Notes: a model not told the origin generated them from the sequence alone. A stretch of DNA of 64,000 nt from Dipteris shenzhenensis (GCA_047967505.1 CM106538.1), one strand, 5' to 3'. Shown: positions 33,212 through 43,064, counted from the first letter of the stretch. Numbers and translations are program-made.

Positions 33212-36200
33212 CTCCCCCTCAAGCTCAAATCCATCTCACGTACACCAAGCAAGCTCCTAAATCTGCGAAGCTTCTCGGTACCCAATGCCTTCGTAAAAAT
33301 ATCAGCCACCTGCTCCTCAGTGCTGACATAGACAAGATCAATCTCACCAGCTAGAACCTTCTCTCTCACAAAGTGATAATGCACCTCAATGTGCTTCGTT
33401 CTAGCATGATAAACTGGGTTATTAGCAAGCATGATGCTGCTAATGTTGTCACAATGAATGACAACTGCTGCATGAATTGACTGTCCCATATCTGCAAGTA
33501 GCTTCCGTAACCAAGCTACCTCACATACAGCCATTGCTGCACCCCTGTACTCAGCCTCTGTGCTCGACAAGGCAACTGTTGGCTGCTTCTTGCTACTCCA
33601 ACTGATGGCACCACTCCCAAGGGAAAACATAAAACCACTAGTAGATCTCCTGTCTGAGACACTACTAGCCCAGTCAGCATCTGTGTATCCATGTACCTGT
33701 AATGCACACCCAGCTTCATAAAACAGTCCATAATGCAATGTGGACTTCACATACTGTAGTATGCGCCTAGCCGCATCCAAATGTGGCTTCCTCGGTGCCT
33801 GCATAAACTGACTCACCAGCCCCACAGCATAGCTCAAATCTAGTCTGGTTATAGTCATGTAAATCAAGCTACCTACTATGCGCCTGTACATAGTAATATC
33901 TTCAAGAAGCTCACCTGTCTCTGCATTGAGCTTCACATTCTGCTCCAATGGAACAGAGATAGGCTTACAGCCTGTCATCCCATATTTGGACAGCATGTCC
34001 AAACCGTATTGCCTCTGCAACAGCCATATCCCACTCGGGGATCTAATAACCTCAATGCCCAAGAAGTAACGCAGCTCTCCCAAATCCTTCATCTCAAATT
34101 TTTGCTTCAACAGCAGCTTCACTTCATTAATGTCTGCATCACTATCACCTGTAATAATCAAGTCATCAACATAGATGACTACAAGCACAATCCCTCTGTT
34201 TGTCCTTTTCACATAAAGTGAAAAATCTGAATTGGAAATCTGAAATCCAATAGTGACAAGATATTGCCCTATCTTGTCTGACCATGCCCTCGGTGCCTGT
34301 TTTAAGCCATACAAGGCTTTGCGCAACCTGCATACAAAATCGGGGTGTGAATTATCCTCATAACGTTCTGGCTGCATCATATAAACCTCTTCCTGCAAAT
34401 CACCATGCAAGAAGGCATTTTTCACATCCATCTGATGCAAAGACCATCCCTTTGCAACAGCCATAGCAATTACTGCTCTCACGGTTGCCATCCTTGCAAC
34501 TGGGCTGAAAGTTTCCTCATAGTCAATTCCATATGTCTGCGCAAAACCTTTGGCAACCAATCTTGCCTTGTACCTGCTAACAGACCCATCAGCATTGTGC
34601 TTTACTTTGTAAACCCACTTGCAGCCAATAGCCTTCTTATCATGAGGCAAAGGCATCAAATCCCAAGTGTGGTTTGCATCCAAGGCAGCCATCTCTTCAT
34701 CCATAGCTGCTTCCCAATTTTTATGCCCTGCTGCATCCTCAAAACATGTGGGCTCTGGCTCCTCTAGAACCTTGACCATATAAGCATAGTGATGTGCTGT
34801 ATACCCATCATATCTCAGCCTGTCAACTGGATACTTAATACGAGTGGACCTCCGTACAACTGGATCAGTTGCAGGAGTCTTTAAATCATGCCTGCTTTTC
34901 CTTGCACCAGGTGTAACAACAGAATGAATCCCAAGTTCCTCATCAAGGCTCATTTCAGAGCCGCTTGACTCTCCATCAACATGAGAGCTACCAGCAGACA
35001 CATCAAACACTGGAGCATGGTCTACTTTTTCTTTTCCCTTATGTGATACCTGCACAACACTATCAGGGCTGCCATGTGACGATTCACTAGATCTCAATCT
35101 CCTTGTCCATGCATTAGATCCACTAGTAGATGACTCTCTGGGTCCACTCAAGGCTTGAGATTGCTGCTCTGCATTTATTGCAACATTCCCATTTCCTGCA
35201 TCTGCATCTCCTACCATAACAGTTGGTGCATACCAGCTGCTCATTTCATCAAAAACAACATCTCTGCTCACTTGCATTTTGCGGGTGGAAGGGTTATAAC
35301 AGCGATACCCTTTCTGGTGCAGAGCATATCCAATAAAGATGCATTTTTCTACCTTTGGATCCAGCTTTGTTCTCTTCTCATCAGGAACATGAACATAAGC
35401 TATGCAACCAAATACCTTCAAGTGAGAAATATCTGGTTTTTGGCCTATATACATTTCTTCAGGCGTCATGCCATGGACAGCTGCAGTGGGGGTTCTGTTC
35501 ATAATATAAACAGCAGTTGCTACTGCTTCAGCCCAAAAATAATCAGGCATGTTTTTCTCATTTAGGATCGCCCGTCCTACTTCTGCAATATGCATGTTCT
35601 TCCTTTCTGCAACCCCATTCTGCTGAGGGGTAGACCTGCATGAGTACTTCCTTTGAATTCCCTGTTCTTTCATATATTCACAAAATTCTTCTGAAAAGTA
35701 CTCTCCCCCTCCATCAGATCTTAGCACTTTAATATGCACACCTTTCTCTTTTTCAACCATGGCCTTAAAAGCCTTGAAATGGCTGAACACTTCACTTTTG
35801 TGCTTCATAAAATAAATCCACACCTTCCTAGTGTAGTCATCAATAAACGTCACATAATAATGGCATCCACCAATAGAAGCAGCTTTGGTTGTCCAAACAT
35901 CTGAATGGATCACTTCCAAAGGTCTTCTACTCACCTTAGCATTTTTGGGAAATGCATGTCTGGCCTGCTTACCCATTTGGCATGCTTTACATACCTTTTG
36001 CATTCCCTCAACTCTGAATTTAGGCAAACCTACAACAATGTTTTTCGTTTGCATAGATTTCAGCCTTTGTATATTCACGTGCCCAATGCGCTTGTGCCAT
36101 ATCTCAATATCTGCAATGACACCTCTCCCATGCGCAAACATAGCAGCTTTCACCTCAAGCATATCAACATCCAAGGTGAACATTCTGCCATTTTTGTTGC

Positions 36201-36966
36201 CTTTTGCAACCAAGCGGCACTTATTTTTCAAGTCCTCAACAAAGCATCCATCAGGATTAAATCTAACCTGCAGACCTTGCTCAACCATCTGGCCAACTGA
36301 AACCAGGTTCTTAGTGATTTTTGGAACATGAAGTACATCTGCCAAGTACTTCGTTTTGCCATCCTGCATAGCCAATGGCACTTTACCAACCTGTGTAATT
36401 GGGTGCGCAGTATCATCACCTGTTTCAACATAACCTGGCTTATCCAAATTTCTAACATCATGAAACCACTCACCATAACTGGTCATGTGGTTAGAGGCAC
36501 CTGAATCAACATACCAAACATCATTGCAAGCTGCAGCATCTCCTGACATGGAGTTAACCATATGCTGCATCACAAAAAGGTGCTCATTTCTGTCGTCACC
36601 ATGCCCACTTGATGATGCATAGTTGCTTTGCTTCCCACTTTTGATGTCATTCTGCTTTTTATAGCATGTATTCTCCTTGTGTCCAGGCTTTCCACAATAA
36701 TAGCATTCTGTGCTGCTATTTACTTGCTGGTTCCTTTGCCATGAACCACGGCCTCTTTGGCTCCCCCTGCCTCTAGAACTACCACGTCCTCCTCCATAGG
36801 ACTGGTTTTCCTGTTGTTGCTGTTGGTTCTGATTTCCTACATGGCCACCAAAACGGCCTCTTCCTCTACCCCTGCCTCTACCTGTATTCGAGTAGAAATT
36901 CGAGTAGAAAGCAGTCTCTTGAGAAGTTGAGGTGGCTGAACCACCATTCCTTTGCTCTTCACTCAC
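33169..36966 (-). CDS. Copia-1 Pol polyprotein (knuckle, PR, IN, RT, RNase H)
   Basis: A 1265-residue open frame encoding the enzymes for copy-out transposition. A Gly/Arg-rich region (28-75) precedes the zinc knuckle C88, C91, H96, C101. Protease active-site Asp154 is in VDSGAS. GAG-pre-integrase covers about 290-335. Integrase has D356, D418 and E454, a canonical DD35E spacing. RT spans about 770-1000 with D847 and the YVDD box at 932-935. RNase H spans about 1090-1215 with D1096 and D1173, and TKHIEVHYHF near 1190. The frame opens at a GTG overlapping the gag stop, and the true start is upstream in gag, so a one-base shift separates gag from pol. Pol ends inside the LTR, as is common in Copia elements. 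It could still supply enzymes in trans. Confidence 0.95.
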   Translation of the reverse strand: MSEEQRNGGSATSTSQETAFYSNFYSNTGRGRGRGRGRFGGHVGNQNQQQQQENQSYGGGRGSSRGRGSQRGRGSWQRNQQVNSSTECYYCGKPGHKENTCYKKQNDIKSGKQSNYASSSGHGDDRNEHLFVMQHMVNSMSGDAAACNDVWYVDSGASNHMTSYGEWFHDVRNLDKPGYVETGDDTAHPITQVGKVPLAMQDGKTKYLADVLHVPKITKNLVSVGQMVEQGLQVRFNPDGCFVEDLKNKCRLVAKGNKNGRMFTLDVDMLEVKAAMFAHGRGVIADIEIWHKRIGHVNIQRLKSMQTKNIVVGLPKFRVEGMQKVCKACQMGKQARHAFPKNAKVSRRPLEVIHSDVWTTKAASIGGCHYYVTFIDDYTRKVWIYFMKHKSEVFSHFKAFKAMVEKEKGVHIKVLRSDGGGEYFSEEFCEYMKEQGIQRKYSCRSTPQQNGVAERKNMHIAEVGRAILNEKNMPDYFWAEAVATAVYIMNRTPTAAVHGMTPEEMYIGQKPDISHLKVFGCIAYVHVPDEKRTKLDPKVEKCIFIGYALHQKGYRCYNPSTRKMQVSRDVVFDEMSSWYAPTVMVGDADAGNGNVAINAEQQSQALSGPRESSTSGSNAWTRRLRSSESSHGSPDSVVQVSHKGKEKVDHAPVFDVSAGSSHVDGESSGSEMSLDEELGIHSVVTPGARKSRHDLKTPATDPVVRRSTRIKYPVDRLRYDGYTAHHYAYMVKVLEEPEPTCFEDAAGHKNWEAAMDEEMAALDANHTWDLMPLPHDKKAIGCKWVYKVKHNADGSVSRYKARLVAKGFAQTYGIDYEETFSPVARMATVRAVIAMAVAKGWSLHQMDVKNAFLHGDLQEEVYMMQPERYEDNSHPDFVCRLRKALYGLKQAPRAWSDKIGQYLVTIGFQISNSDFSLYVKRTNRGIVLVVIYVDDLIITGDSDADINEVKLLLKQKFEMKDLGELRYFLGIEVIRSPSGIWLLQRQYGLDMLSKYGMTGCKPISVPLEQNVKLNAETGELLEDITMYRRIVGSLIYMTITRLDLSYAVGLVSQFMQAPRKPHLDAARRILQYVKSTLHYGLFYEAGCALQVHGYTDADWASSVSDRRSTSGFMFSLGSGAISWSSKKQPTVALSSTEAEYRGAAMAVCEVAWLRKLLADMGQSIHAAVVIHCDNISSIMLANNPVYHARTKHIEVHYHFVREKVLAGEIDLVYVSTEEQVADIFTKALGTEKLRRFRSLLGVREMDLSLRGSVEISSSTPDISLG

Positions 36967-37532
36967 AGCAAGAGAGCAATAAGTTCCTGAAAATCAGGAA
37001 ATGTTTCACGGACTCCAATGGATGTCCGAAACTGTGCATAATCTTTCCCAAGACCATTCAAGGTCACGGACACTAAGTCCTCATCATCAACAGGTGCTCC
37101 AATGGAGGCAAGAGAATCTGCAAGGCCTTTCACCTTCAAGGAATACTCATTGATATTCAGATTTTTCCTTTGCACATTGTGCAACTCCTGCTTTAGCTGC
37201 ATCTTTCGTGCTTTGGTATTTGTGCTATACAGCTTCACCAATGTATCCCATGCCTCCTTAGGCATCTATACATCCTGTATATGCACAATCATAGAATCTG
37301 AAATGCTAACAGATAGCCAATACAGGCATTTTCTGGCTTTTTCATGCCATTCTTTAAAGGCCTTCAATTCAGCAAGAGTGGGAGCAGCACCCAAAACTGG
37401 TTCTGCAGTTTCACCACTGATGTACTCCCAAACTCCCTTTCCCATAAGGAAGTTTTTCATCCTGAACTTCCATGCTTGGAAGTTGTTCTTGTCAAGCTTC
37501 TCACTAACAATGGTAGACAGATTCTCAGACAT
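36963..37532 (-). pseudogene. Copia-1 gag N-terminal part, one stop and one frameshift
   Basis: ATG at 37532 opens MSENLSTIVSEKLDKNNFQA and continues with WKFRMKNFLMGKGVWEYI, a typical Copia gag (DUF4219/UBN2) start. A TAG at 37266-37268 interrupts the frame in MIVHIQDV*MPKEAWDTLVK. The frame then runs through LNINEYSLKVKGLADSLAS and TLNGLGKDYAQFRTSI to a TGA at 36963. Pol continues in another frame across a short overlap, so one single-base indel and one point mutation appear to be the only damage. Confidence 0.9.
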
Positions 37533-38092
37533 TTTACAAATCACGAATTGCAACAGCAACGTGTAAATACAGCAAATGCCTCACAAGGGCAAATAGCAAA
37601 ACTTCTGCAAAAAGCCTCACAGGGGCAGATCTGCAACACTGATGAAAGTGGTATTTCACCACACAGTCACTTCCCAGTGACGATTTTGCATCAACAGGCA
37701 ACAGGCATGAATCTGCAACTCCCAATATCTCTACACACAGGCATACGATGCAATTTCTGTGGCACCTTTCCACCGACTTTAGCCGCACGCAGTGGTCGCA
37801 CAGTGAAAAATAGGGCCTTTTTCTGAGTGCCTGCGAAGAACTTCTGCCTTCAAAACGGGCCCCGAAACGGCCTCAAATCAAAAAAATAAAGTCACCGAGG
37901 GCTTCGCCATCGCCCGCTGCGCTCTCGCCACACCGCGAAGGGCCTCTCAATCTGAAACAGTGCACTCCTGCACTTCTGGCTGTGCTACCTGTAGAGATTT
38001 GCTCCCAAACTCGAAATAGGAAAGCAACACTAGTCCTCTTACCAGGACACCACAAACTTGGCTTGCTTTCTTGAGCTCCTTACCACGAACAA
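37533..38092 (-). other. Copia-1 leader
   Basis: About 560 bp between the primer site and the gag ATG, with relatively C/G-rich stretches. No conserved coding is visible. Confidence 0.6.
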
Positions 38093-38105
38093 GGCTCTGA
38101 TACCA
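38093..38105 (-). promoter_or_regulatory. Copia-1 primer binding site
   Basis: On the minus strand TGGTATCAGAGCC follows the 5' LTR with no gap, matching the initiator Met tRNA end. Confidence 0.93.
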
Positions 38106-38403
38106 TGTAAAGAATAAGGGAGAGAGATAGGAGACTCAAGTTCAGCTTTCTTCACAACACACAAAAGAGAGAGGACACAAGGTTGGAGGGTGAAGCCTTT
38201 CTTCACTTTTGCACACAACAACAATACAATAGAAGAGGGAAATACCCTATATGTCAAACCCTAGAATACGTGGTTCATATGTGAACCCAAACCAAAAACA
38301 TACGTGGTAGTCTAACTACACCACGAGTACAACTAACATAGGCGGTGACATAAATGATAGTCATCCAGGAGATGTATCGGGGGTAGAGCTTGATATCTCA
38401 ATA
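38106..38403 (-). repeat. Copia-1 5' LTR
   Basis: A 298-bp LTR differing from 32914-33211 at five positions. Its far end shows TA in place of TG (plus strand CTCAATA). Confidence 0.95.
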
Positions 38404-40093
38404 GAATCTAGAAGTGGATGTATGTGGAATTTCTATGCCGACTACTTTTCAGGTGATCCCTACCAAGCCAGATGCGCATGCCTATCCATTGATTTTGGGA
38501 GGGCCTTGGCTACGCAAGGTGAAGGCTATTCAAAAGTGGGATACTGGAGAATTGATTTTGCAGGGAAATGATAAGAAGGTGCGCTACAACATCAGAAGCC
38601 GCAAAAAGGAAGTTGTCAAGGAGGAGTCTTCAACATCAGAGAGTTCAAGCTCTGACTTAACCGATGAAGAAAAAGAGACAAGGTGTAGCTCCGAGGAGTC
38701 CAACTCAGAGGGTGAGGTGGAAGGAGTGGCCTTTGGTCTTTGTCTTGGTGCTGATCGGGATGAGTCAGGAAGGAACAAAGTGGTGGTGCAAGAAGATCCT
38801 GTAGAGACACTTCATGTGGAGGATGTGGAGCACATTAAACGACGCCAACGCAATGAAGAGCTTCTTGGTGATTCTCTATCAGGTAGTGAGAAGCTCCAGT
38901 ACTTAGATATGCTAGATGATTTTCCATGTCTCTTTGCAACAAGCTATTCACAGGTTCGGCCAGTATCTCTTGTGGAGCACAAGATTGAGTTGAAGCCAGA
39001 AAGCAAGCCAGTTGTGCAACGCTTAAGGCGATTGGGGGTGATCCAAGTTGAGGCATTAAAGAAAGAGGTAACACAACTACTTGAGGTGGGATTCATCTTT
39101 CCTGTTGATGATTCAGAATGGATATCTCCTGTAGTTGTCACACCAAAGAAAGGAAATAAGTGGCGAGTTTGTGTGGACTTTCGTCCTTTGAATGCATGCA
39201 CTAAGAGGGATCATTTCCCTTTGCCATTCCAAGATGAAATACTAGACCAAGTAGCAGGGCATGAGATGTATTCTGTATGTGATGGGTATTCTGGGTACTT
39301 TCAAATTCGTATTCGGGAGGAAGATCAAAAGAAAACATCATTTGTCACACCTTGGGGAGTTTTTGCTTACAGAGTGATGCCTTTTGGGTTGACCAATGCA
39401 CCAGCTACATTTCAAAGGTTCATGAGTCAAGTCCTGGAGCCTTACTTGGGAAAGCTCATAAGGGTGTTTTTGGATGATTTTTGCATTTATTCTCAACGCA
39501 TAGATCGCATGGACAAGTTAAAGATGGCCTTAGCTAGGATTGATGAAGCAAAAGGGTGTCTAAATCCTAGCAAGTGTCATTTGGCTCAAACAAAAGTAGT
39601 CTTGTTGGGGCATATTGTGTCTCAAGAAGGCTTGCAAATGGATCCTGACAAGGTTCAAGCAATCATGGCATTGCCAAGTCCTGAGAGTGTGACTGGTGTT
39701 CGCAGAATTCTAGGAAAGAGCAAGTATTATCAACGCTTTTGTGATGATTTCATAGAGATAGTGCATCCCATGAACTTGTTGACAAGAAAAGGAGTTTCTT
39801 TCCAATGGGGTGTGGAGCAACAAGAGTCTTTCCAGCTACTTAAGGAGGCCATGAGTAAGGGCCCAATATTGAAGCCCCCTGATTGGTCTCACGACTTTTA
39901 TGTAAATCCAAGTGTATCTTTGCATTCAGTTGGTGCTGTATTGCTACAAAAAGGAGAGGCAGGTAGAATGCAACCCATCTATTATGCCAGCCGACAGCTT
40001 ACAGATGTGGAAACAAGGTATGAAGAAATGGAGCAGCAAGCTCTCTCTTTGGTGTTTTCTGTCAGAAAGTTTCGCTCCTATTTATTACCTTGA
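38404..40093 (+). pseudogene. Gypsy-2 protease C-terminus, RT and first RNase H
   Basis: The protease tail resumes after the nested Copia with YPLILGGPWLRKVKAI. RT follows: WISPVVVTPKKGNKWRVCVD, FCDGYSGYF-like text (SVCDGYSGYFQIRI), VMPFGLTNAPATFQRFMSQV and the catalytic VFLDDFCIY (FLDD). The connection and native RNase H read DWSHDFYVNPSVSLHSVGAV, with Asn-Pro where relatives have the catalytic Asp-Ala-Ser, so this RNase H looks inactive. The frame is open for about 560 codons to a TGA at 40091 and continues in the same frame beyond it. The FLDD box is typical of plant Athila/Tat Gypsy elements. Confidence 0.92.
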
Positions 40094-40975
40094 CCATTTT
40101 TCTTCCTTACCTCTCAGTCTGTATTAGCATATCTAGTTCGCAAGCCTAATCCGGGGGGGAGATTTGCAAAATGGTTGTCAGAGCTTCAAGAGTTCTCTTT
40201 CTCTTTTGTCACTGAAAATACCACTAGGTCCACTATGGCAGATTTGCTCACAGGACGGGAGGATCTAGGAGAAGAAAAGAGATGTAAGGAGAACATTAAA
40301 GATGAAAGGGATACACCACCAACAGCTTTTGTTTTGTATTTTGATGGGGCTTTTAGTCCTTCATGCCAACAAGGAGCCGGGGGGACAGTCTTGATGAATC
40401 CTGAAGGTCAAGAGGTATGGGCAAGAGGACAAGAGCTTCCAGGTATCACAACTAACAATGCAGCTGAGTATAATGCTTTGATTCTTGGTTTGGAAGGTTG
40501 TCTTCAAAGTCAAGTTAAAGAATTGGAAGTAAGAGGAGATTCTCAGCTTATTATAAAGCAAATGCAAGGGCATCACAAGACAAGAAGTCCTCATTTGAAG
40601 GAGCTTAATCAAAAGGCTATGGCACTATGTACTCAGTTTGATTTTTGCAAGTTTGTTCATATGAACAGAAAAGAAAATCAAAGGGCAGATGAGTTAGCTA
40701 AAGCCATTGTAGTGCCAGACCGGGGGGTGGTTTCTTGGGTAGACACTGGATGGCCAAAACTACAAGATGTTCAGCAATATGTGGAAGAAGGCATGTTTCC
40801 TCGAGGGTTAACTCCACAACAGAAGCAGAGATTGGTTACTTTTGGCCACGCCTCCATAAGGATGTATATGAATGTCACGAATGGAACCTATCAACTTGAG
40901 GATGTTGATGGCATGGTGATACCCGGATGCACCAATGAGTATCGCCTTAAATTCTTCTATGCTCGACCACCTTGA
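40094..40975 (+). pseudogene. Gypsy-2 additional RNase H fused to an integrase C-terminal stub
   Basis: In frame with the preceding RT. It encodes a second, cellular-type RNase H that would remove RNA from the RNA:DNA hybrid. Asp in LYFDGAFSPS, Glu in NNAAEYNALI, Asp in VRGDSQLIIKQM and Asp in QRADELAK supply a complete active site (residues 57, 98, 122 and 172 counted from codon 40175). An additional RNase H is known from the Tat lineage. After GLTPQQKQRL the frame passes within about 15 residues to NGTYQLEDVDGMVIPG and NEYRLKFFYARPP, which resembles only the extreme C-terminus of a Gypsy integrase. The zinc finger and DDE core are absent, deleted without closing the frame. Confidence 0.85.
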
Positions 40976-40979
40976 GGGC

Positions 40980-41026
40980 CAGCAGACCCTCTCTGTACTA
41001 GAGAGGATCTGCTGGGGGGGGAAAGA
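40980..41026 (+). other. Hairpin plus polypurine tract of Gypsy-2
   Basis: CAGCAGACCCTCTC (40980-40993) and GAGAGGATCTGCTG (41001-41014) pair at 13 of 14 positions with a 7-nt loop. A G-rich tract ending GGGGGGGAAAGA follows to the LTR at 41027. The stem may be a transcript 3' structure. Confidence 0.75.
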
Positions 41027-42355
41027 TGTGATGCCAAAAATTGATATTTTTAACTTGGCATTGATATTGTTTTTCTCTATGTTTGATAAGAGTTTGAGTA
41101 TCAAGTGATAGCCTAGCGGCTCTCACTTATTTCTATTTTCTATGATATTGTATGGGATGGAGAGGATGAGTGGAATGGCTCATTGTAAATACCATAGGTA
41201 TGAATTATAAATACCTTGGTATGGGGTGAGAGTTATTTGTGTATGGGATATTATGGAGTTTTTAGAAAATAGGAAGAGTGAGTCATATAAAGTGGTGGGC
41301 TCATGTCCATGTGTTCCAATAATATAAGAGAGGCCACATGCCAAGCGTGTGGAAGGCATGTGGAGGAGTGTGAAGTCAAGAGGAATCCTTCTAGAACTCC
41401 TATGTGGAATAAGGAGGATGTGGACATGTGGAAAAGAGAGGGTCCCTATGGGCTCCATGTGGGGAGACTCTTGACTTTCTCAATATTTTAAGAGTCTTGA
41501 GCACCTTTTGATGGGACACATGGCAAGAGTAGCCAAAAAGGACATGGATGGTGACATACGTGCTTATGTGATTGATGGGGAAAGGAATCTATAGGCAGCA
41601 ATTGTAAATGGGTGAAGGAGGGTAACAAAATCTCTATAAAAGGAGCCCTCCTCTCCCTTGTTCATCAAAATCTCTTCCACCATTGGGCCTTATGTTGCTG
41701 TAGTTCTAGTCTCCGCAAGCCTCTTCCATGAGCCTTCTCTTCCTCTTGTAGATATTCTCTTATGTAGACTCTTGAGTCCTTCTCTCTCTAGTTTATTCTC
41801 TCTCTATGAGTAGTCTTGGAGCTTCCGCTCCCTCTTGTATGTATGAAACCTCTTCTTCTCCCTTGTGTTTGTAGTGTTGAGGTGGATTCTCACTCTATTT
41901 GTAATGAAGGTCACTTCAGGTTCTTTCTCTTTCTTGAGTGTCTCTTCCCTTTTCTTTCTTTCAAAGCTTTAAAAGTTCTTTCTATTCGGCTGCTCACTGT
42001 GCACACATGGTCCATTTGTTTCCCGAGCCACTATGCAAACTTCTTCCCCTCTTCTAGGCGAAATCTATGAGGGGTGGATCGTTGATGAAGGTGGAGTCTT
42101 GAGGGAGCATCCTACTCAGGCGAAATTAGCCTGGGTGGAGGATAGTTTTCATGACAGTTTGACCCCTTGTTAGTGTTTTGCTCATAACTTTCTGCTCGAT
42201 AGTCCGATTGTAATGAAATTTATATCAGCGCGAAGCTCTCTTCAAGGCGCATGTTTCTTTATAATCAGATCTTAAATCAAATATTGTTGCAAAAAGTTAT
42301 GAGTCTCTATGTTTGATAGTCTGTTTTCATGATAGTTTTTACCCCCTTCCAGTAA
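41027..42355 (+). repeat. Gypsy-2 3' LTR (homologous part)
   Basis: It matches the left LTR to CCCCCTTCCAGTAA at 42355. TATAAAAG lies at 41635-41642. It has an extra CGATAGTCCG-containing stretch near 42206 missing from the left copy. Confidence 0.9.
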
Positions 42356-42922
42356 ACTGTCCATATCTCTTCAACCGTTTGTCTATTTTCAATGAAACTT
42401 ATATCAGCACGAAGCCCATCTAAGGCGCATCTGTTTGTGTACTTGAATATCTTTGATATCATGTCTCTACTAAAAGCTATAGGCCTATGTGTCTAATGAC
42501 AGTTTGTAGAGTGTTTTGAGCTAAGTATAAAGGTGTCTATGAAGGAGGTGCAATGTTTCCTTGGAATCTACCCATCCGACCTAATCAGCCCCTTCAAACT
42601 CCTCGATATATATCAGTTCATGTCATGTTGAGCCGCAAGATCTTCTTTCAACAACGTATCGCTCTTCTCTTTGGTGCAGATCGGCTCGCTGAGATTATGG
42701 CCTCTGCTGATCCTTTCCTTCTCCCTATGCTTGACTACAACATCACTTGGGATGTTACCATCTTCATTCTCATCTAAGGGAGGAAAGTATGGTGTGGTAT
42801 CTTGGCATAAAAGCTTCTTTCTAATGTCTCATTCTCAATGATAAGTATCTTTGGCAGTCAGTTCGAATGCTGCAGGAAGTGAAGAGGTGCGTGAAGTTTA
42901 TTATCCCCAACTTCATGTCACA
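42356..42922 (+). repeat. Probable tail of the Gypsy-2 3' LTR with internal repeat
   Basis: 42360-42520 is a diverged second copy of the block at 42180-42335: both contain ATGAAA-TTATATCAG, CGAAGC and AAGGCGCAT in the same order. It has no counterpart after the left LTR. A short frame at 42553-42777 shows no known domain. The segment ends TGTCACA, the inverse of the LTR start TGTGA. Confidence 0.5.
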
Positions 42923-42926
42923 ATAC

Positions 42927-43050
42927 TCAAACACATATATAAATGAATGAAAAAAGAAGATTAGGGTGGTTCTACACCCACTAAAACTTGTGTGACTCTC
43001 TGTTTCTCTCTCTCCCTCTTCTGTTCTTGCTTCTGTTCAGAGCACTCTCA
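42927..43050 (+). repeat. Copia-3 5' LTR (visible part)
   Basis: From TCAAACACATATATAAATG to GAGCACTCTCA, shared with 48406-48521. The upstream start is not defined. Confidence 0.8.
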
Positions 43051-43052
43051 AC

Positions 43053-43064
43053 TGGTATCAGAGC
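43053..43064 (+). promoter_or_regulatory. Copia-3 primer binding site
   Basis: TGGTATCAGAGC lies two bases after the LTR end. Confidence 0.92.

Larger units (their letters stand above)
32914..38403 (-). mobile_element. Copia-1: near-intact 5.5-kb Copia element nested in Gypsy-2
   Basis: A 5490-bp element on the minus strand. It has two 298-bp LTRs, a primer site (38093-38105), a polypurine tract (33212-33223) and a perfect TSD GAATC (32909-32913 and 38404-38408). I count five LTR differences, all transitions, including one terminal dinucleotide on each LTR. The pol frame is open for 1265 codons with every catalytic residue visible; only gag carries one stop and one frameshift. Because it interrupts Gypsy-2, it is the younger insertion. 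The overall layout resembles Tnt1-type Copia elements. Confidence 0.96.
29620..42922 (+). mobile_element. Gypsy-2: Tat-like LTR retrotransposon carrying a nested Copia
   Basis: Direct repeats starting TGTGATGCCAAAAATTG at 29620 and 41027 stay highly similar for about 1.3 kb and frame gag, protease, RT, RNase H and an additional RNase H, all on the plus strand. The left LTR match stops at 30930 and no primer site follows, so the 5' LTR is truncated or altered. The right end is uncertain. Homology stops at 42355, but TCACA at 42918-42922 mirrors the TGTGA start and is followed by ATAC, the same four bases that precede 29620. The integrase core is deleted. A Copia element (32914-38403) is nested in the protease. 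High LTR similarity points to recent insertion. Confidence 0.85.

Noticed and set aside
33878-36331. Plus-strand ORFs of 60-148 codons across 33.9-36.3 kb
   Set aside because: They are antisense shadows of the intact Copia-1 pol frame.
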